From positions 62,001 through 126,000 of the forward strand of contig CAWADP010000021.1 of the NCBI GenBank assembly GCA_963780805.1: a stretch of DNA of 64,000 nucleotides. The letters run 5' to 3'. The notes beneath the pieces are model-generated. The model did no database searches. It saw nothing but the letters and a program-made list of their open reading frames with translations, and was not told the origin of the DNA. The stretch comes from JASHVB01 sp963780805. GTDB taxonomy: Bacteria; Pseudomonadota; Alphaproteobacteria; Acetobacterales; Acetobacteraceae. The position numbers and the translations under genes are program-made. This document shows, one piece after another, positions 18,745 to 29,800 of the stretch. Each line of letters begins with the position of its first letter. Position 1 is the stretch's first letter.

Positions 18745-21700
18745 GTGCCCCCGTCGCCGCTCGCCCTCCTGAAAACTCGCCGCCTGTGGCCGCTGGCGCT
18801 GACCCAGTCCTGCGGCGCGCTGAATGACAACCTGGTCAAGAACGCCATGCTGGTGCTGGCGCTGTTCCGCCTTGGCATCGGCGGCGCCGGCTTGTCCGCG
18901 CTGGCCGGCGCGCTGTTCATCGCGCCCTATATCCTGCTGTCCGCAACAGCGGGGAAATTTGCCGACCGCTTCCCCAAGCCGCGCGTCATCCTCGCCTATA
19001 AACTCCTTGAACTTCTGCTGATGCTGGTCGCCGCCGCGACCTTCCTGACCGCCAGTGTCTCGGGCTTGCTCGCCGTACTGTTCTTGCTCGGCGTACAGGC
19101 GACCCTGTTCGGCCCGGTCAAATACGGCATCCTGCCGGAGCACCTGGCGGCAGACGAACTGGTCGCCGGCAACGGCGTGATCGAGGCCACCACCTTCCTC
19201 GCCATCGTCATCGGCACCGTTGCCGGGGGCGCGCTGATGCTGCTGTCGAACGGCGCCGCCGTGGTCAGCGCCACCGGAGTCGCGCTGTCGCTGATCGGCC
19301 TCGCCGCCGCATGGTTCCTGCCGAGCGTTCCCGCCGCCGACCCCACACTGCGCCTGTCGCTCAACCTGCTGTCCGACACCACGAACGTACTGCGCCACGC
19401 CGCCGCGATCCGGCCGATCTGGCTGTCGCTCCTCGGCCTGTCCTGGTTCTGGACGATTGGCGCCACACTGCTCACCGAGTTCCCCGTCGTCGCGCGCGAC
19501 ACGCTGCACGCCAACAGCAGCGTGCTGACGCTGTTGCTGAGTGTGTTCGCGATCGGCGTCGGCATCGGCTCCATGCAGTGCGCGCGGCTGCTGCATGGCG
19601 AGGTCTCCGCCCGCCTTGTCCCCTTCGCCGCTCTGGGCATTTCCCTGTTCTGCTGGGACTTCGCCTCGGCCGCCAACGCTGCCGGTGCGGTTGGCGGCTT
19701 CGCCACCGCCGGCGCAACCCTGCAAGCCGTTACCGGCTGGCGCATGATGTTCGATCTGTTCTTGCTGGCGGCGTGCGGCGGTGCTTACTCGGTGCCGCTC
19801 TACGCCATCATCCAGGACAAAGCCGCGCCGTCCGAGCGCGCCCGCATGGTCGCCGCCAACAACATCATGAACGCGTTGTTCATGGTGGCCGGAGCCGGGG
19901 CGGCCGCCGGCTTGGCCGCCGCCGGCCTGCGCGCCCCTGCCGTGCTGCACATCGCCGCGTTTGTGAACCTGTTCGTTGCCGTCTGGATCGTGCGGCTGCT
20001 GCCGTTCCAAACCTACCAGGCCATTCTGCGCTGGTATTTCACCACCTTCCACCGCCTGCGCATCAATGGCCTGGAAAACTACCAGGCGGCCAGCGAGCGC
20101 GTGGTGATCGTCGCCAACCACCAGTCCTATCTCGATGCGCCGCTGATCGCCGCCTGCCTGCCGGACAGCCCCTGCTTCGCGATCCACACAGCGCAGGCAG
20201 CGAAGTGGTATTTCAAGCCGTTCCTCGCCGTCGCCGATACGTTCCCGGTGAACGTGCAGTCGCCCTATGCGGTGAAGCGCATGGTGCAGGCGGTGCGCGA
20301 CGACAGCCGCAAGCTGATGGTGTTTCCCGAAGGCCGCATGACCCACACCGGCGGCCTGATGAAGATCTACGAAGGCGCCGCCATGGTCGCCGACAAGGCG
20401 CACGCCAGGATCGTGCCGATCAGCATCGAAGGCCTTCAGTTACAGCCGCTTCAGCCGCATGCGAGGCCGCCTGCACCAGCGCTGGTTCCCCCCGGTGCGG
20501 GTGGACATCCATCCCTCGGTGATCCTCGCCCCACCGGACGCGGGCCGCCTGACCCCGCGCCAGCGCCGCGAAGTCATCGGCCGCGCGTTGCAGGATGTGA
20601 TGGTGGACGCGGTGTTCCACTCCAAGGACAGCGGCAGGACGCTGTTTTCCGCCCTGCTGGATGCACGCGCCATACACGGCCGGCGGACGCCCATCGCCGA
20701 GGACATCCAGCGCACTCCCGTCACCTACGACCGGCTGCTGCTCGGCGCCATCGCGCTGGGCCGGGCTCTGTCCGCCGCGGCGCCGGAAGAAACCCATGTC
20801 GCGCTGCTGTTGCCGAACGCCATCGCGACCGTCGTCACAGTGTTCGGCTTGCAGGCCTTCGGTGCGGTGCCGTGCCTGCTGAACGTCTCGGCCGGCGCCG
20901 CCAACATGCTGTCCGCCTGCCGCGTGGCCGGCGCCCGCAGCGTGATTTCCAGCCGCGCTTTCGTGGAAAAGGCGCGGCTGGAGCGCGTGGTGGAACGGCT
21001 GGCCGGCGAGGTCCGCTTCATCTGGCTGGAGGATGTGCGCGACACGATAGGCACGCATGCGAAACTACGAGCCTGGCGCGACTCACGCCGGGCCCGCGCG
21101 CTGCCGGGCGCGTGTGCATCGGCCGACGATCCCGCGGTGGTGCTGTACACCAGCGGCTCGGAAGGCGCCCCGAAAGGCGTGGTGCTGAGCCACCGCAACG
21201 TGCTGACCAACTGCGCCCAGCTTGCGTCGGTCATCGACTTCCACGGCGGCGACATCACATTCAACGCGCTGCCGATGTTCCACGCGTTCGGCCTGACCGG
21301 CGGCACGATCCTGCCGCTGCTCTACGGCGTGCGCGCCTTCTATTACCCGAGCCCGCTGCACTATCGCATCGTGCCGGCGCTGATCTACGACACCGACGCG
21401 ACCATCTGCTTCGGCACCGACACGTTCCTGCGCGGCTGGGCGCACTACGCGCATCCCTATGACTTCCGTGTCATGCGCTATGTCTTCGCTGGTGCGGAGA
21501 AGGTGCAAGAACAAACGCGGCGGACCTTTGCCGACCGGTTCGGCGTGCGGATCCTGGAGGGCTATGGCGCCACCGAAACGTCGCCGGTGCTGACGCTGAA
21601 CACGGCGATGCACAATCGTCCGGGCACGACCGGCCGCTTCCTGCCCGGCATCGAATGGCAATTGCAGCCGGTGGAGGGTGTGGACACCGGCGGCCGGCTG

Positions 21701-22183
21701 CACGTGCGCGGCCCCACCGTCATGCGGGGCTACCTGCACGACACCGCGCCCGGCGTGCTGGAACCGGTGGCGGACGGCTGGTACGACACCGGCGATATCG
21801 TCTCGGTGGATGCGGCGGGGTTTGTCTCAATCGTCGGCCGTGTGCGCCGGTTCGCCAAGATAGGTGGCGAGATGGTGTCCATGGAGGCCGCGGAAGCTCT
21901 CGCCGTGGCGGTGTGGCCGGAAGCACGCCACGCGGTGGTGAACGTACCCGATGCCCGCAAGGGCGAGGCCCTGCTGCTGGTCACCACCCGCAAGGGTGCC
22001 GATCCGCACGCGCTGCTGGCGTTCGCCCGGGAACGCGGCGTGCCCGAACTGATGGTGCCGCGTGCGGTACTGGCCGTGCCGACGGTGCCGCTGCTGGCAT
22101 CGGGGAAGGTCGACTATCCGACGGTGGCGCGACTGGTGGAGGAAGCGCGGGCGGGCGATATGGCACAGGCCGTGGCGGTCTGA
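18745..22183 (+). CDS. aas: LplT-Aas fusion: lysophospholipid transporter / acyltransferase / acyl-ACP synthetase
   Basis: A 1145-residue protein after one correction. Residues 1-410 are an MFS transporter like LplT. A PlsC-type acyltransferase follows with NHQSYLDAP near 458 and FPEGRMTHTG. The C-terminal half is an AMP-forming ligase with LYTSGSEGAPKGVVLSH near 800 and GYGATETSP. Such fusions re-import lysophosphatidylethanolamine and re-acylate it with acyl-ACP. One extra base near 20440 (CAGTTACAGC) splits the frame inside the acyltransferase domain; with it removed the conserved RFSRMRGRLHQRW follows. The start is a GTG at 18745 with GAAGG upstream. The stop lies three bases before a terminal repeat of the next element. 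Confidence 0.88.
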
Positions 22184-22256
22184 ACAGATTTATGTAATGT
22201 CCCTATCCGGTTAGCACAGGGACGACAACTCAAAGTTGCGGTTCGCCCGAATCGTC

Positions 22257-22677
22257 CTACGCATTAGCGTCGCCAAATACTTCCCATCCTTCACCGTCAG
22301 ACTGGCGATCCACCTTCCAAAACTCATACCATATTGTCCCTGTGCTGGCAGGCTTCGTTCTGACCTTAGCCGCCACATGAATGCTTGGCACGACGACAAA
22401 CTCAGGTCGTGCCTGATTTCCAATGTTCACGAAAACATATATGTGGCTCTCTGATTTCAGTCGAACAGCTTGTTCTCCAAGCAGCCAAAAACTGGCGGAT
22501 TTCCGGTTTGTTTTTACCTGTACCGACCATGCTTTCTGACACTTTTGGTCGGTCACCAAGAGGTCTGCTCCAGCAGCACTCCGTGAGGTAGGAGAGACGA
22601 TGAAGTTCCAATCGGGATAGCTCAGCGGCGACCAGATAGACTCCGAGCATGCCTGTCATCACCGCCTTCCGGGCCAT
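22257..22677 (-). CDS. small PD-(D/E)XK nuclease-like protein (one frameshift)
   Basis: GGGAGGAAATC precedes the ATG at 22677, a strong ribosome binding site. Joining two frames by removing one T near 22611 gives 139 residues. The order AAELSRWNFIVSPTS, AGADLLVTD, AWSVQVKTNR matches the Glu ... Asp ... Gln-Val-Lys arrangement of PD-(D/E)XK nucleases such as Holliday-junction-resolvase-like and DUF4365-like proteins. The rest forms beta strands (HIYVFVNIG, EFVVVPSIHVA). The function is not established; base composition differs from neighbours, suggesting transfer. The gene lies wholly inside the inverted-repeat element. Confidence 0.68.
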
Positions 22678-22739
22678 GATTTCCTCCCTTGCGTTTCTCC
22701 GTCGCTAAATAGTCCATATATTTTTTAGGATTTTTCTCT

Positions 22740-22874
22740 ATGATTGCAACAGACTACACTATCTCATCCATCGACAATCTCGAGTTTCGTTTTCTCCCTG
22801 ACGGAACTACGGCTTTTTCACTGTCGGGTAGACAGCAGGAGATGACGCCAGATGGTATGGCGTCCCTGCGCTAA
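22740..22874 (+). CDS. 44-residue small ORF divergent to the nuclease-like gene
   Basis: ATG at 22740 with AGGA nine bases upstream; the product begins MIATDYTISSIDNLEF and ends PDGMASLR. The stop falls inside the right terminal inverted repeat. It is divergently arranged with the nuclease-like gene, and the 60-base space between them is AT-rich (ATATATTTTTTAGG) and could hold both promoters. Composition is protein-like, but there is no recognised family. It is a candidate partner or regulator of the nuclease-like protein; this is inference. Confidence 0.4.
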   Translation: MIATDYTISSIDNLEFRFLPDGTTAFSLSGRQQEMTPDGMASLR

Positions 22875-22899
22875 CCGGATAGGGATATCATGTAAATCT

Positions 22900-23003
22900 C
22901 CCCCTCCCCTTGTGGGAGGGGGCCGGGGGAGGGGGGACGTACAACCGACTACCCCGGTTTGAACGCACCCCTCCCCCCGACCCACGAGCGGAGGGGGAGA
23001 GTT
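22900..23003. repeat. GC-rich long palindrome, copy 2
   Basis: CCCCCTCCCCTTGTGGGAGG on the left and complementary GCGGAGGGGGAGAG on the right, with an inner pair around GGGAGGGGGGACGT / ACGCACCCCTCCCC. It lies between the inverted-repeat element and the next gene. Confidence 0.8.
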
Positions 23004-23009
23004 GCTGTG

Positions 23010-24191
23010 TTACGCCTCGCCTGCCCCCGGCGGCAGTCCCAGCAGCAGGCGCCCGTAGGGCACCAGCGTCGCCAGCGGACTGAACGCCTGGTGTGTGGCG
23101 ATCGTCAGGATGTCCCGCAGCATCGGCTGCAGCGGGTCGGCATCCAGTGTCGCGCGTGAACCGCACAGCTCGACCAGGCCCTGCACCGCAGAGCGGATCT
23201 GCTGCATTCCGAACGTCAGGTCACGGCGATTGCGCAGCACTTCCGCCAGCGTAATGGCTCGGCCGGAGGCCACCGCCGCGACGCTCTCCGTGCGGCGCGC
23301 GTCCAGCAGCAGCGAGGCGGTGTCGATCGCCGCCGCCGCTTCCGCCAGCCGCAACTGAACGATCTCGGAGTTCGCCAGTCGCGTCATGCCGCGTGACAGC
23401 CGGCCGGACAGCGCGGCGGCGGCGGTCGCCAGCGCGCGGCGCCCCAGCGCGAATGCCACCGGCGGCAGCGAGAACACCACCAGGTAGCCGCGCGGCGCGC
23501 GCACGACGTCGTACTCGGGATGCACCTGCACGCCGGGCGGCGTGCCTTCCAGCAACTCGCGCAGCAGCACGGTGCGATGCGCCGGCACGAACACGTCGCG
23601 CAGCAGCAGCGTCTTGCTGCCGGTGCCGCGCAGGCCGAGCACATACCAATCGTCGACGATCTCGATCTCGCGCATCGGCACGAGCAGGTAGCGGGTGGCG
23701 ATTGAGCCGGTCGCGTGGGGGCAGCGCGCGCCGATGATCGCCCATTGCGCGTGCGAGCACCCGCTGGAGAACGGGAACCGGCCCGACAGGCGCCAGCCTC
23801 CGTCGCATGGCGTCGCCGTCTCGCGCGGTGCCAGCGAGGATGCTGCCACCGCTGACGGGTCTGCATCCCACACGTCGCGCTGCCCTTGCTCCGGCAGGCT
23901 GGCGATAATCCACTGATGCTCCGCCAGCACCGCATAGACCCAGCCGCTCGAGGCGCAGCCTTCCGTCAAAATCTCGATGACGTGGGAGAACACGTCGAAC
24001 GGAAGCTGCAACCCGCCGAAGCGGCGCGGCTGCAACACGCGCAGGATGCCGGCGGCGTGGAACTCCGCGATGGTCGCCGCCGGCACGTCGCGCGCCGCGG
24101 TGGTGGCGGCTTCGCGCTCGGACAGCATGGGCACCAGGGCACGGGCTCGCGCCAGCAGCGCCTCGCCGTCCGGCGAATCGGTGTCTCCCAT
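23010..24191 (-). CDS. acyl-CoA dehydrogenase-fold flavin monooxygenase-like protein
   Basis: Protein of 393 residues with ACAD fold features: EFHAAGILRVLQPRRFGG, GCASSGWVYAVLAEHQW, WRLSGRFPFSSGCSHAQWAI, and a C-terminal four-helix region. This pattern (SGxFPFxSGCxHAxW) is typical of group D flavin monooxygenases such as HsaA/HpaH-like hydroxylases rather than beta-oxidation enzymes. These use reduced FMN from a partner reductase, and none is adjacent. Substrate is unknown. Confidence 0.82.
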   Translation of the reverse strand: MGDTDSPDGEALLARARALVPMLSEREAATTAARDVPAATIAEFHAAGILRVLQPRRFGGLQLPFDVFSHVIEILTEGCASSGWVYAVLAEHQWIIASLPEQGQRDVWDADPSAVAASSLAPRETATPCDGGWRLSGRFPFSSGCSHAQWAIIGARCPHATGSIATRYLLVPMREIEIVDDWYVLGLRGTGSKTLLLRDVFVPAHRTVLLRELLEGTPPGVQVHPEYDVVRAPRGYLVVFSLPPVAFALGRRALATAAAALSGRLSRGMTRLANSEIVQLRLAEAAAAIDTASLLLDARRTESVAAVASGRAITLAEVLRNRRDLTFGMQQIRSAVQGLVELCGSRATLDADPLQPMLRDILTIATHQAFSPLATLVPYGRLLLGLPPGAGEA

Positions 24192-24204
24192 TCGTGCGCC
24201 GCGT

Positions 24205-24609
24205 TCAGCTTAGATCGACGGCTTGGCGCTTCAGGTCTTCCAGCGCGCACCATTCCAGCGCGCCCGCCTCCGTGGCGCGCAGCACCACCCGCGGTGCGTG
24301 GCCGGCTTCCAGCGCTTCCTGCCAGCGCGGCGCGCAAAGGCACCAGCGGCTTCCCGCCTTCAGCCCGTCGAAACCGTATTCCGGATGCGGGGTGGACAGG
24401 TCGTTGCCGGCCGCCTTGCTGAAGGCGAGGAAATCGTCGGTCATCACCGCGCAGACCGTGTGGCTTCCGACGTCCTCGGCCGAGGTGTCGCAGCAGCCGG
24501 TGCGGAAGAAGCCGGTAAGCGGGCGGGTGGAGCAACTCTCCAGCACGCCGCCGAGGACGTTGCGGGATGGGCGGCGGCTTCGGCGGCCTCCGGTTTCGTC
24601 GAACGGCAT
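24205..24609 (-). CDS. DUF2237 family protein
   Basis: Protein of 134 residues with the family pattern: RNVLGGVLESCSTRPLTGFFRTGCCDTS, then HTVCAVMTDDFLAFSKAAGNDLSTP and GSRWCLCAPRWQEA. The Cys-rich conserved blocks (SC, GCC, WCLC) are characteristic of this small family of unknown function. The ATG at 24609 is preceded by GGAGACG. It follows the flavoprotein gene on the same strand by 13 bases. Confidence 0.85.
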   Translation of the reverse strand: MPFDETGGRRSRRPSRNVLGGVLESCSTRPLTGFFRTGCCDTSAEDVGSHTVCAVMTDDFLAFSKAAGNDLSTPHPEYGFDGLKAGSRWCLCAPRWQEALEAGHAPRVVLRATEAGALEWCALEDLKRQAVDLS

Positions 24610-24760
24610 GGGGCGTCTCCGTTGTCGTATGAAGGACGTTGAGGGCGATGGTAGTCCGGGCGGGCAATTGCCGCCAATGGCGGGTGGGCCGGTGTGTGCC
24701 GGCTGGGCTTCGGTGTGCCGGGCTATGGACTGCTGATCGTGCCGTTGGCGGGGGGTCGTT

Positions 24761-24923
24761 TTTCTCACAAAGTTGTAGGAAAGAGGGAGGAAGGCTCACA
24801 AAGATAAAGTTATCGTTCCGCGGAACCTGGCCGCGTACGGGCAAACACGCACCACCTTTGTGAGCCTTCAAATTCTTGCCTGCATCTTTGTGAGAAATCC
24901 CCTGCATCTTTGTGAGAAATCCG
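24761..24923. repeat. cluster of five CTTTGTGAG / CTCACAAAG motifs
   Basis: CTCACAAAG occurs at 24764 and 24795, and its complement CTTTGTGAG at 24856, 24886 and 24908. The last two are inside a 21-bp direct repeat (TGCATCTTTGTGAGAAATCC). The inverted arrangement could fold into alternative hairpins. No gene is seen between 24610 and 25072 other than this cluster. Confidence 0.75.
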
Positions 24924-25072
24924 GGCCGGGGTCCCGCCTGTCTTCCACGTGTCGTCGCGCCGGGCAGGTGAAGGCGCTGCACGCCAGGTTGCCGGAGTGC
25001 GGCCTCGTGCTCTTTCAATCAGGCTATGGCTTCGGTACGCTCCATGACGACGTGATAGGCGCGGAGGCCCCG

Positions 25073-25414
25073 ATGGCGAGCGTGACCCGGCAATACCAGG
25101 ACTTCATCCTGGACCTGCTCGCGCCGCTGGATCCGTTGCCGCGCCGCATGTTCAGCGGCGTTGGACTGTTTCAGGATGGGGTGATGTTCGGACTGCTGGT
25201 GCGCGACGCGTTCTATCTGCGCGTCAGCGATGCCACGCGCGCCCAATTCGAGCGCGCCGGCAGCGGCCCGTTCAGCTATAACCGCAGCGGGCGCATGGTC
25301 AGCCTCGCCGCTTACTACGAAGTGCCCGAGGGTCTGCTCGATCAACCCGACGAACTGCTGCAGTGGACGCGCGAGGCGATCGCCGCGGCGCGCGCGGTGA
25401 AGCGGCGGCGGTAG
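25073..25414 (+). CDS. TfoX/Sxy N-terminal domain protein
   Basis: Protein of 113 residues matching the TfoX N-terminal domain: FILDLLAPLDPLPRRMFSGVG, FGLLVRDAFYLRVSD, and the C-terminal LAAYYEVPEGLLDQPDELLQW. It lacks the C-terminal helix-hairpin-helix domain of full Sxy competence regulators, as is common in alphaproteobacteria. The ATG at 25073 is preceded by GGAGG. Function in regulation is presumed only from the family. Confidence 0.85.
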   Translation: MASVTRQYQDFILDLLAPLDPLPRRMFSGVGLFQDGVMFGLLVRDAFYLRVSDATRAQFERAGSGPFSYNRSGRMVSLAAYYEVPEGLLDQPDELLQWTREAIAAARAVKRRR

Positions 25415-25539
25415 CAAACGGCCCGGCCAAGGCGGCGCCTGTCCTGGCCGAAAGGCGGCAGGTGCCGCTGCATCAACGAGGCAGACGCCAGGGACGTTTG
25501 TCGGGCAGCGCCTCCTCCCCTGCCATCCCCTTTGGTCGG

Positions 25540-26463
25540 CTACCCCAGGTGCGGCATCGCCTCCGGCACCACCGTCGTCACGATCGACGCATCCAGTGCC
25601 TCATAATCATGATACCCAATCGTCGCGTACAGTTCGGCCCGCGTCTGCATCCGATCCACCATGTTCTGTGCCCCGCCATCCCGCCGTATCGCGGCGTACA
25701 GCTCGGCCTGCGCCTTGTTCGCCACACGCAGGGAGCTCACCGGCCAGATCACCATCTTGTAGCCCATCGCCTCGAACTCGCTGGCGGTGAAGAACGGCGT
25801 GCGGCCGAACTCCGTCATGTTCGCCAGCAGCGGCACGCCCGGCAGCCGTTCCGCCACCGTGCGGAACATCTCGGCCGTCGTCAGCGCCTCCGGGAAGATT
25901 GCATCGGCGCCGGCCCGCAAGAACAGTTTCGCACGAGCAACGGTGCCGTCGATGCCTTCGCTCGCGGCGGCATCGGTTCTCGCCACGATGCACAGGTGGC
26001 GGCGAGCCTTCGCGGCGGCGGCGATCTTGGCAGCCATGTCGTGCGGATCGGCCAGCTTCTTGTCGTTCAGGTGGCCGCATTTCTTCGGCAGCAACTGGTC
26101 CTCGATGTGCACCGCGGCGGCGCCGGCGTCCTCGAAGCAGCGCACCATGTGCATCACGTTCAGCGCCTCGCCATAGCCGGTGTCGCCGTCCACCAGCAGC
26201 GGCAGCCCGGTGGAGCGCGCGATCTGGCGGATGAAGAAGCACACTTCGTCCACCGTGATCACGCCCAGATCGGGCAGCCCCATGGAAGCGGTCATCGCCG
26301 CGCCGGACAGGTACAGCGCCTCGAAACCCGCGGCCTTGGCCTGCAGCGAGGCCTGCCCGTTATGCGCACCGGGCATGCAAAGGATGCCGGGCCGACCGAG
26401 CAAGGCGCGGAATTGCGTCCCGGCCGGCGTGGTCGGGAGGTCGGCGGCGACAAGGTAGGTCAT
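25540..26463 (-). CDS. prpB: isocitrate lyase/PEP mutase superfamily, 2-methylisocitrate lyase-like
   Basis: TIM barrel of 307 residues. Markers: LCMPGAHNGQASLQAKAAGFEALYLSG in pieces, VDGDTGYGEALNV (metal-binding Asp), the active-site loop KKCGH, and IVARTDAAASEGID. The KKCGH motif (KRCGH in classic PrpB) and the size fit methylisocitrate lyase, which splits methylisocitrate to pyruvate and succinate. No prpC or prpD is adjacent, so another carboxy-phosphonoenolpyruvate-mutase-type substrate is possible. The start at 26463 has GGAGAG upstream. Confidence 0.82.
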   Translation of the reverse strand: MTYLVAADLPTTPAGTQFRALLGRPGILCMPGAHNGQASLQAKAAGFEALYLSGAAMTASMGLPDLGVITVDEVCFFIRQIARSTGLPLLVDGDTGYGEALNVMHMVRCFEDAGAAAVHIEDQLLPKKCGHLNDKKLADPHDMAAKIAAAAKARRHLCIVARTDAAASEGIDGTVARAKLFLRAGADAIFPEALTTAEMFRTVAERLPGVPLLANMTEFGRTPFFTASEFEAMGYKMVIWPVSSLRVANKAQAELYAAIRRDGGAQNMVDRMQTRAELYATIGYHDYEALDASIVTTVVPEAMPHLG

Positions 26464-26816
26464 GGCGCATGGCTCTCCAGGAAAATTCGGTCTCCGATAG
26501 CCGAAGCGGGCCGAGAACAAAAGGCGATGGCCTTAACCGTTTGGCAATGGTTCCGTGATTAACTCAACCATAGCCGGGAGAGTTCGGGGTCTGATTCACG
26601 CAACGGAGGGCGAGGCAACAAATTCCTCGCTTCCAAGCAGGCAAGACGCACCGGCCGGTGCCGCGCGATCATATCGCCGGATATGATCAGCAAAGTCCGG
26701 CGAAGGGTGGTCACAGCTCCGCGAGACAGAATGTTTCGTGCTTTCCTTCCGTATCGACGTGTCGTAATTTTTCGACGGCAGACTTGTTGCCGTCACGCGC
26801 TGCGGAGGCGGGACCG

Positions 26817-29800
26817 ATGGCAATTTCGGACGACGAGACGGCATTCGTAAATTCCAATGCAGTATCAATCGGGCTGGCGGAGATGTTCGGCGTCAGCGCC
26901 GGCAGTACCGATCCGGCCTATCTTGTATTAACGGTGCTGGATCGCGACGAGTACACCGCGGGCGCGACCACCGCCACCGGCACACTGACCGGCAACGGCC
27001 AAACGCTTGGCCTCAGCAGCATCGGGGGTGACGGGCGGGCTGCCGGAATCGTATTCACCTACCAGGCTTCCACCGGCCTCTATTACAACAGTCACGTACG
27101 GCTATTTGAATCAGTTGGTCTATAATTCATCGGCCAGCATCGGTGACGTGACCAACCTGTCCCTGTTCGGCATGAGCAACCTGGCGGAGGCCAACGCCTT
27201 CGCCGGCAATCCCGACCTGATGGCCCAGACGGACGCGAGCGGCTATATCGGCAGCGCAACCGTGGTGACGAGCCCCGGTCACACCGCTGCGACGCCCGCC
27301 CAGGCGACGCCCGATTCCATCGTCGCGGCGGCTGACAGCCTCGTCGGGCAGGCCTGGAATTCGGATGGTTGCTGGGTCCTGGCCAGCACCATTTCCGCCG
27401 AGGCCGGGGCCTCGCTCCCGGTGCAAAGCACGCTGGTCGGCTTGCCCGGCCAGGCGAACGGCGAATGGGTCGTTGCCTTCAACGGCCCCGCCGGCCAGAG
27501 CGGCAACTGGCAATCCATGGTCACCGCCGGCGACATGATCGTGTTCGAAACCGCCAGCGGCGGAGGACACATCACCACCTGTGTCTCCGGCTCTGGCAGC
27601 ACCGCGATGCTGGTGGACAACATCACCTATCTCGGCAGCGGCGGGCAGATCATCAATTCCGCCAATGATGGATCGAGCGCCGACGTCCTGATCTCCGCGC
27701 CGCATCTGGCGTCGCAGGAATTCGCCGGGGTCCCCACCTCGATGGTGGTGATCTATGAGCTGGATACGCCGATCGTCACCGCCGCCGTCACGTCCGACAG
27801 CCTGGCCTGCTACGCCTCGCAATCGTTGGGCTCGCTGTTTTCCGCTACCGATCCGGCCAGCATGGCCATCACCTCCTGGCAGGTTTACGACATGGCCACC
27901 GGCGACGACCTGGTGTTGAACGGTGTCGACTACAGCGACCACTCAGCCTCGGATGCCCTGAACGCCGCCTCCCTCGCGGCCATATCCCTGCTCGCGGGGT
28001 CCGCACCCACCACGGATACCCTCGAGGTGCGCGCGTTCAACGGCAGCTACTGGGGCGACTGGACTTCGCTGAGCGTGGCGATCACTGCCGCCACCGTCAC
28101 CCTTTCGCCGCCGGTGCTGGAAAGCCAGACGTCGAGCCAGACGTGGATCGGCGGCAAGGCTGTTTCCCTTGTCCTGCCTGTGGGTACGTTCAAAGACCCG
28201 CAAGGCGAAAGTCTGAGCTACACCGCCACGCTGTCGAACGGCCAGGCCCTGCCAAACTGGCTCACGTTCAACGCCGCGACGGACACGTTCACCGGCACCG
28301 CGCCGCTGACGGCGGAGACCCTGGGCATCACGGTCACAGCGACCGACAGCAGCGGCCTTTCAATCGCCGACACGTTCTCCACGACGGTCATCGGGCCGCC
28401 CACGTTGGCCACGCAGACGGCAAACCAGACCTGGATCGGTGGCAGGAGTGTCTCGCTGGTCCTGCCTGCCGGAACGTTCGAGGATCCCCAGGGTGAAGCC
28501 GTTGCCTGTTCCGCAACGCTGTCGAACGGTCAGGCACTGCCGGGCTGGCTGACGTTCAATGCCACGACGGACACATTCACCGGCGCCGCGCCGCTGACGG
28601 CGGAGACCCTGGGCATCACGGTCACAGCGACCGACAGCAGCGGCCTTTCAATCGCCGACACGTTCTCCGCGACAGTGATCGGGCCGCCGGCGCTGACGGT
28701 CCAGACAGCGAACCAGACCTGGACCGAGGGCACGAAGCTCTCCCTCGCGCTTGCCGCCAACGCCTTCACCGACCCGCAGGGAGAAAGACTCACCTACAGC
28801 GCGACGCTGTCGAATGGCCAGGCGCTGCCGAGCTGGCTGATCTTCAACGCCGCCACGGACAGCTTCAGCGGCACCGCGCCGGCGACGGCGCAGACTGTGG
28901 ATATCGTCGTGGCCGCGACGGACAGCAGCGGACTTTCGGCGTCCGACAGTTTCGCGGTCACCATCGCGGCCGCCGCCATCGTCGAGACCGGGCCAAAATT
29001 GACGGGGCAGACATCAGGCCAGACCTGGAAGGAGGGTCAGGCGGTCTCGCTGGCCCTGCCGGCGGGAACCTTTACCGACCCGGCGGGCGAGACGCTGACC
29101 TATACCGCCACGTTGTCGAGCGGCCAGGCGCTGCCAGGCTGGCTCAAGTTCAACGCTGTGACGGATAGTTTCAGCGGCACTCCGCCCAACACGGCGCAGA
29201 CCCTGAGCATCAAGGTCACCGCCACGGACACCAGCGGGCTGTCGGTCGCGGAGACCTTCGTGGCGACCGTGCTGGGCGCGCCCGAGGTGACGGCGCAGAC
29301 GCCGGGCCAGAGCTGGGCCGAGGGCAAGGCATTCTCGCTGACCCTGCCCGTCAACACGTTCACCGACCCGCAGGGGCAGCATCTCACCTACACCGCGACG
29401 CAGCAGAACGGGCAGGCATTGCCGAGCTGGCTGCAGTTCAACGCGACCACCGACACGTTCAGCGGCACCGCACCCGGCACTGCGCAGACCGTGGCTATCC
29501 AGGTCTCCGCGACGGACACCAGCGGATTGACGGTGTCGGAAGGCTTCACCGCCACGGTGGCGCCTGTAAAGCCCGCCATTACGGTCACCGCGCCGACACC
29601 GAACCAGACCTGGGTGGACGGCGAGACCGTCGGCGTCACGCTGCCCGCCAGCACCTTCACCGACGCGCTGGGGCTGAAGATGACGTTCGCCGCCTATGAA
29701 CTCAGCGGCCCGAACGTGACCTCCTGGCTGTACTTCAACCCGAACACCGACGAATTATTCGGGGTGGTTCCGAAGTCGGCCACCGGCACGGTGCAATTGG

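Larger units (their letters stand above)
22186..22899. mobile_element. 714-bp insert with 39-bp terminal inverted repeats
   Basis: The ends at 22186-22224 and 22861-22899 are inverted copies matching at 34 of 39 positions; the shared core is TCCCTATCCGGTTAGC followed by CAGGGACG. The interior is visibly richer in A and T than the flanking genes and carries two divergent ORFs: a nuclease-like gene on the minus strand and a 44-codon gene on the plus strand. No transposase is encoded. No target duplication is visible, and the right end abuts GC-rich palindrome copy 2. It could be a non-autonomous transposon-like cassette or a gene cluster between paired hairpins. Confidence 0.65.

Noticed and set aside
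17620..20403. Very long open frame on the minus strand across the Rieske and aas genes
   Set aside because: It is His/Arg/Gln-rich antisense translation of GC-rich coding sequence with no domain; the plus-strand genes carry clear motifs.
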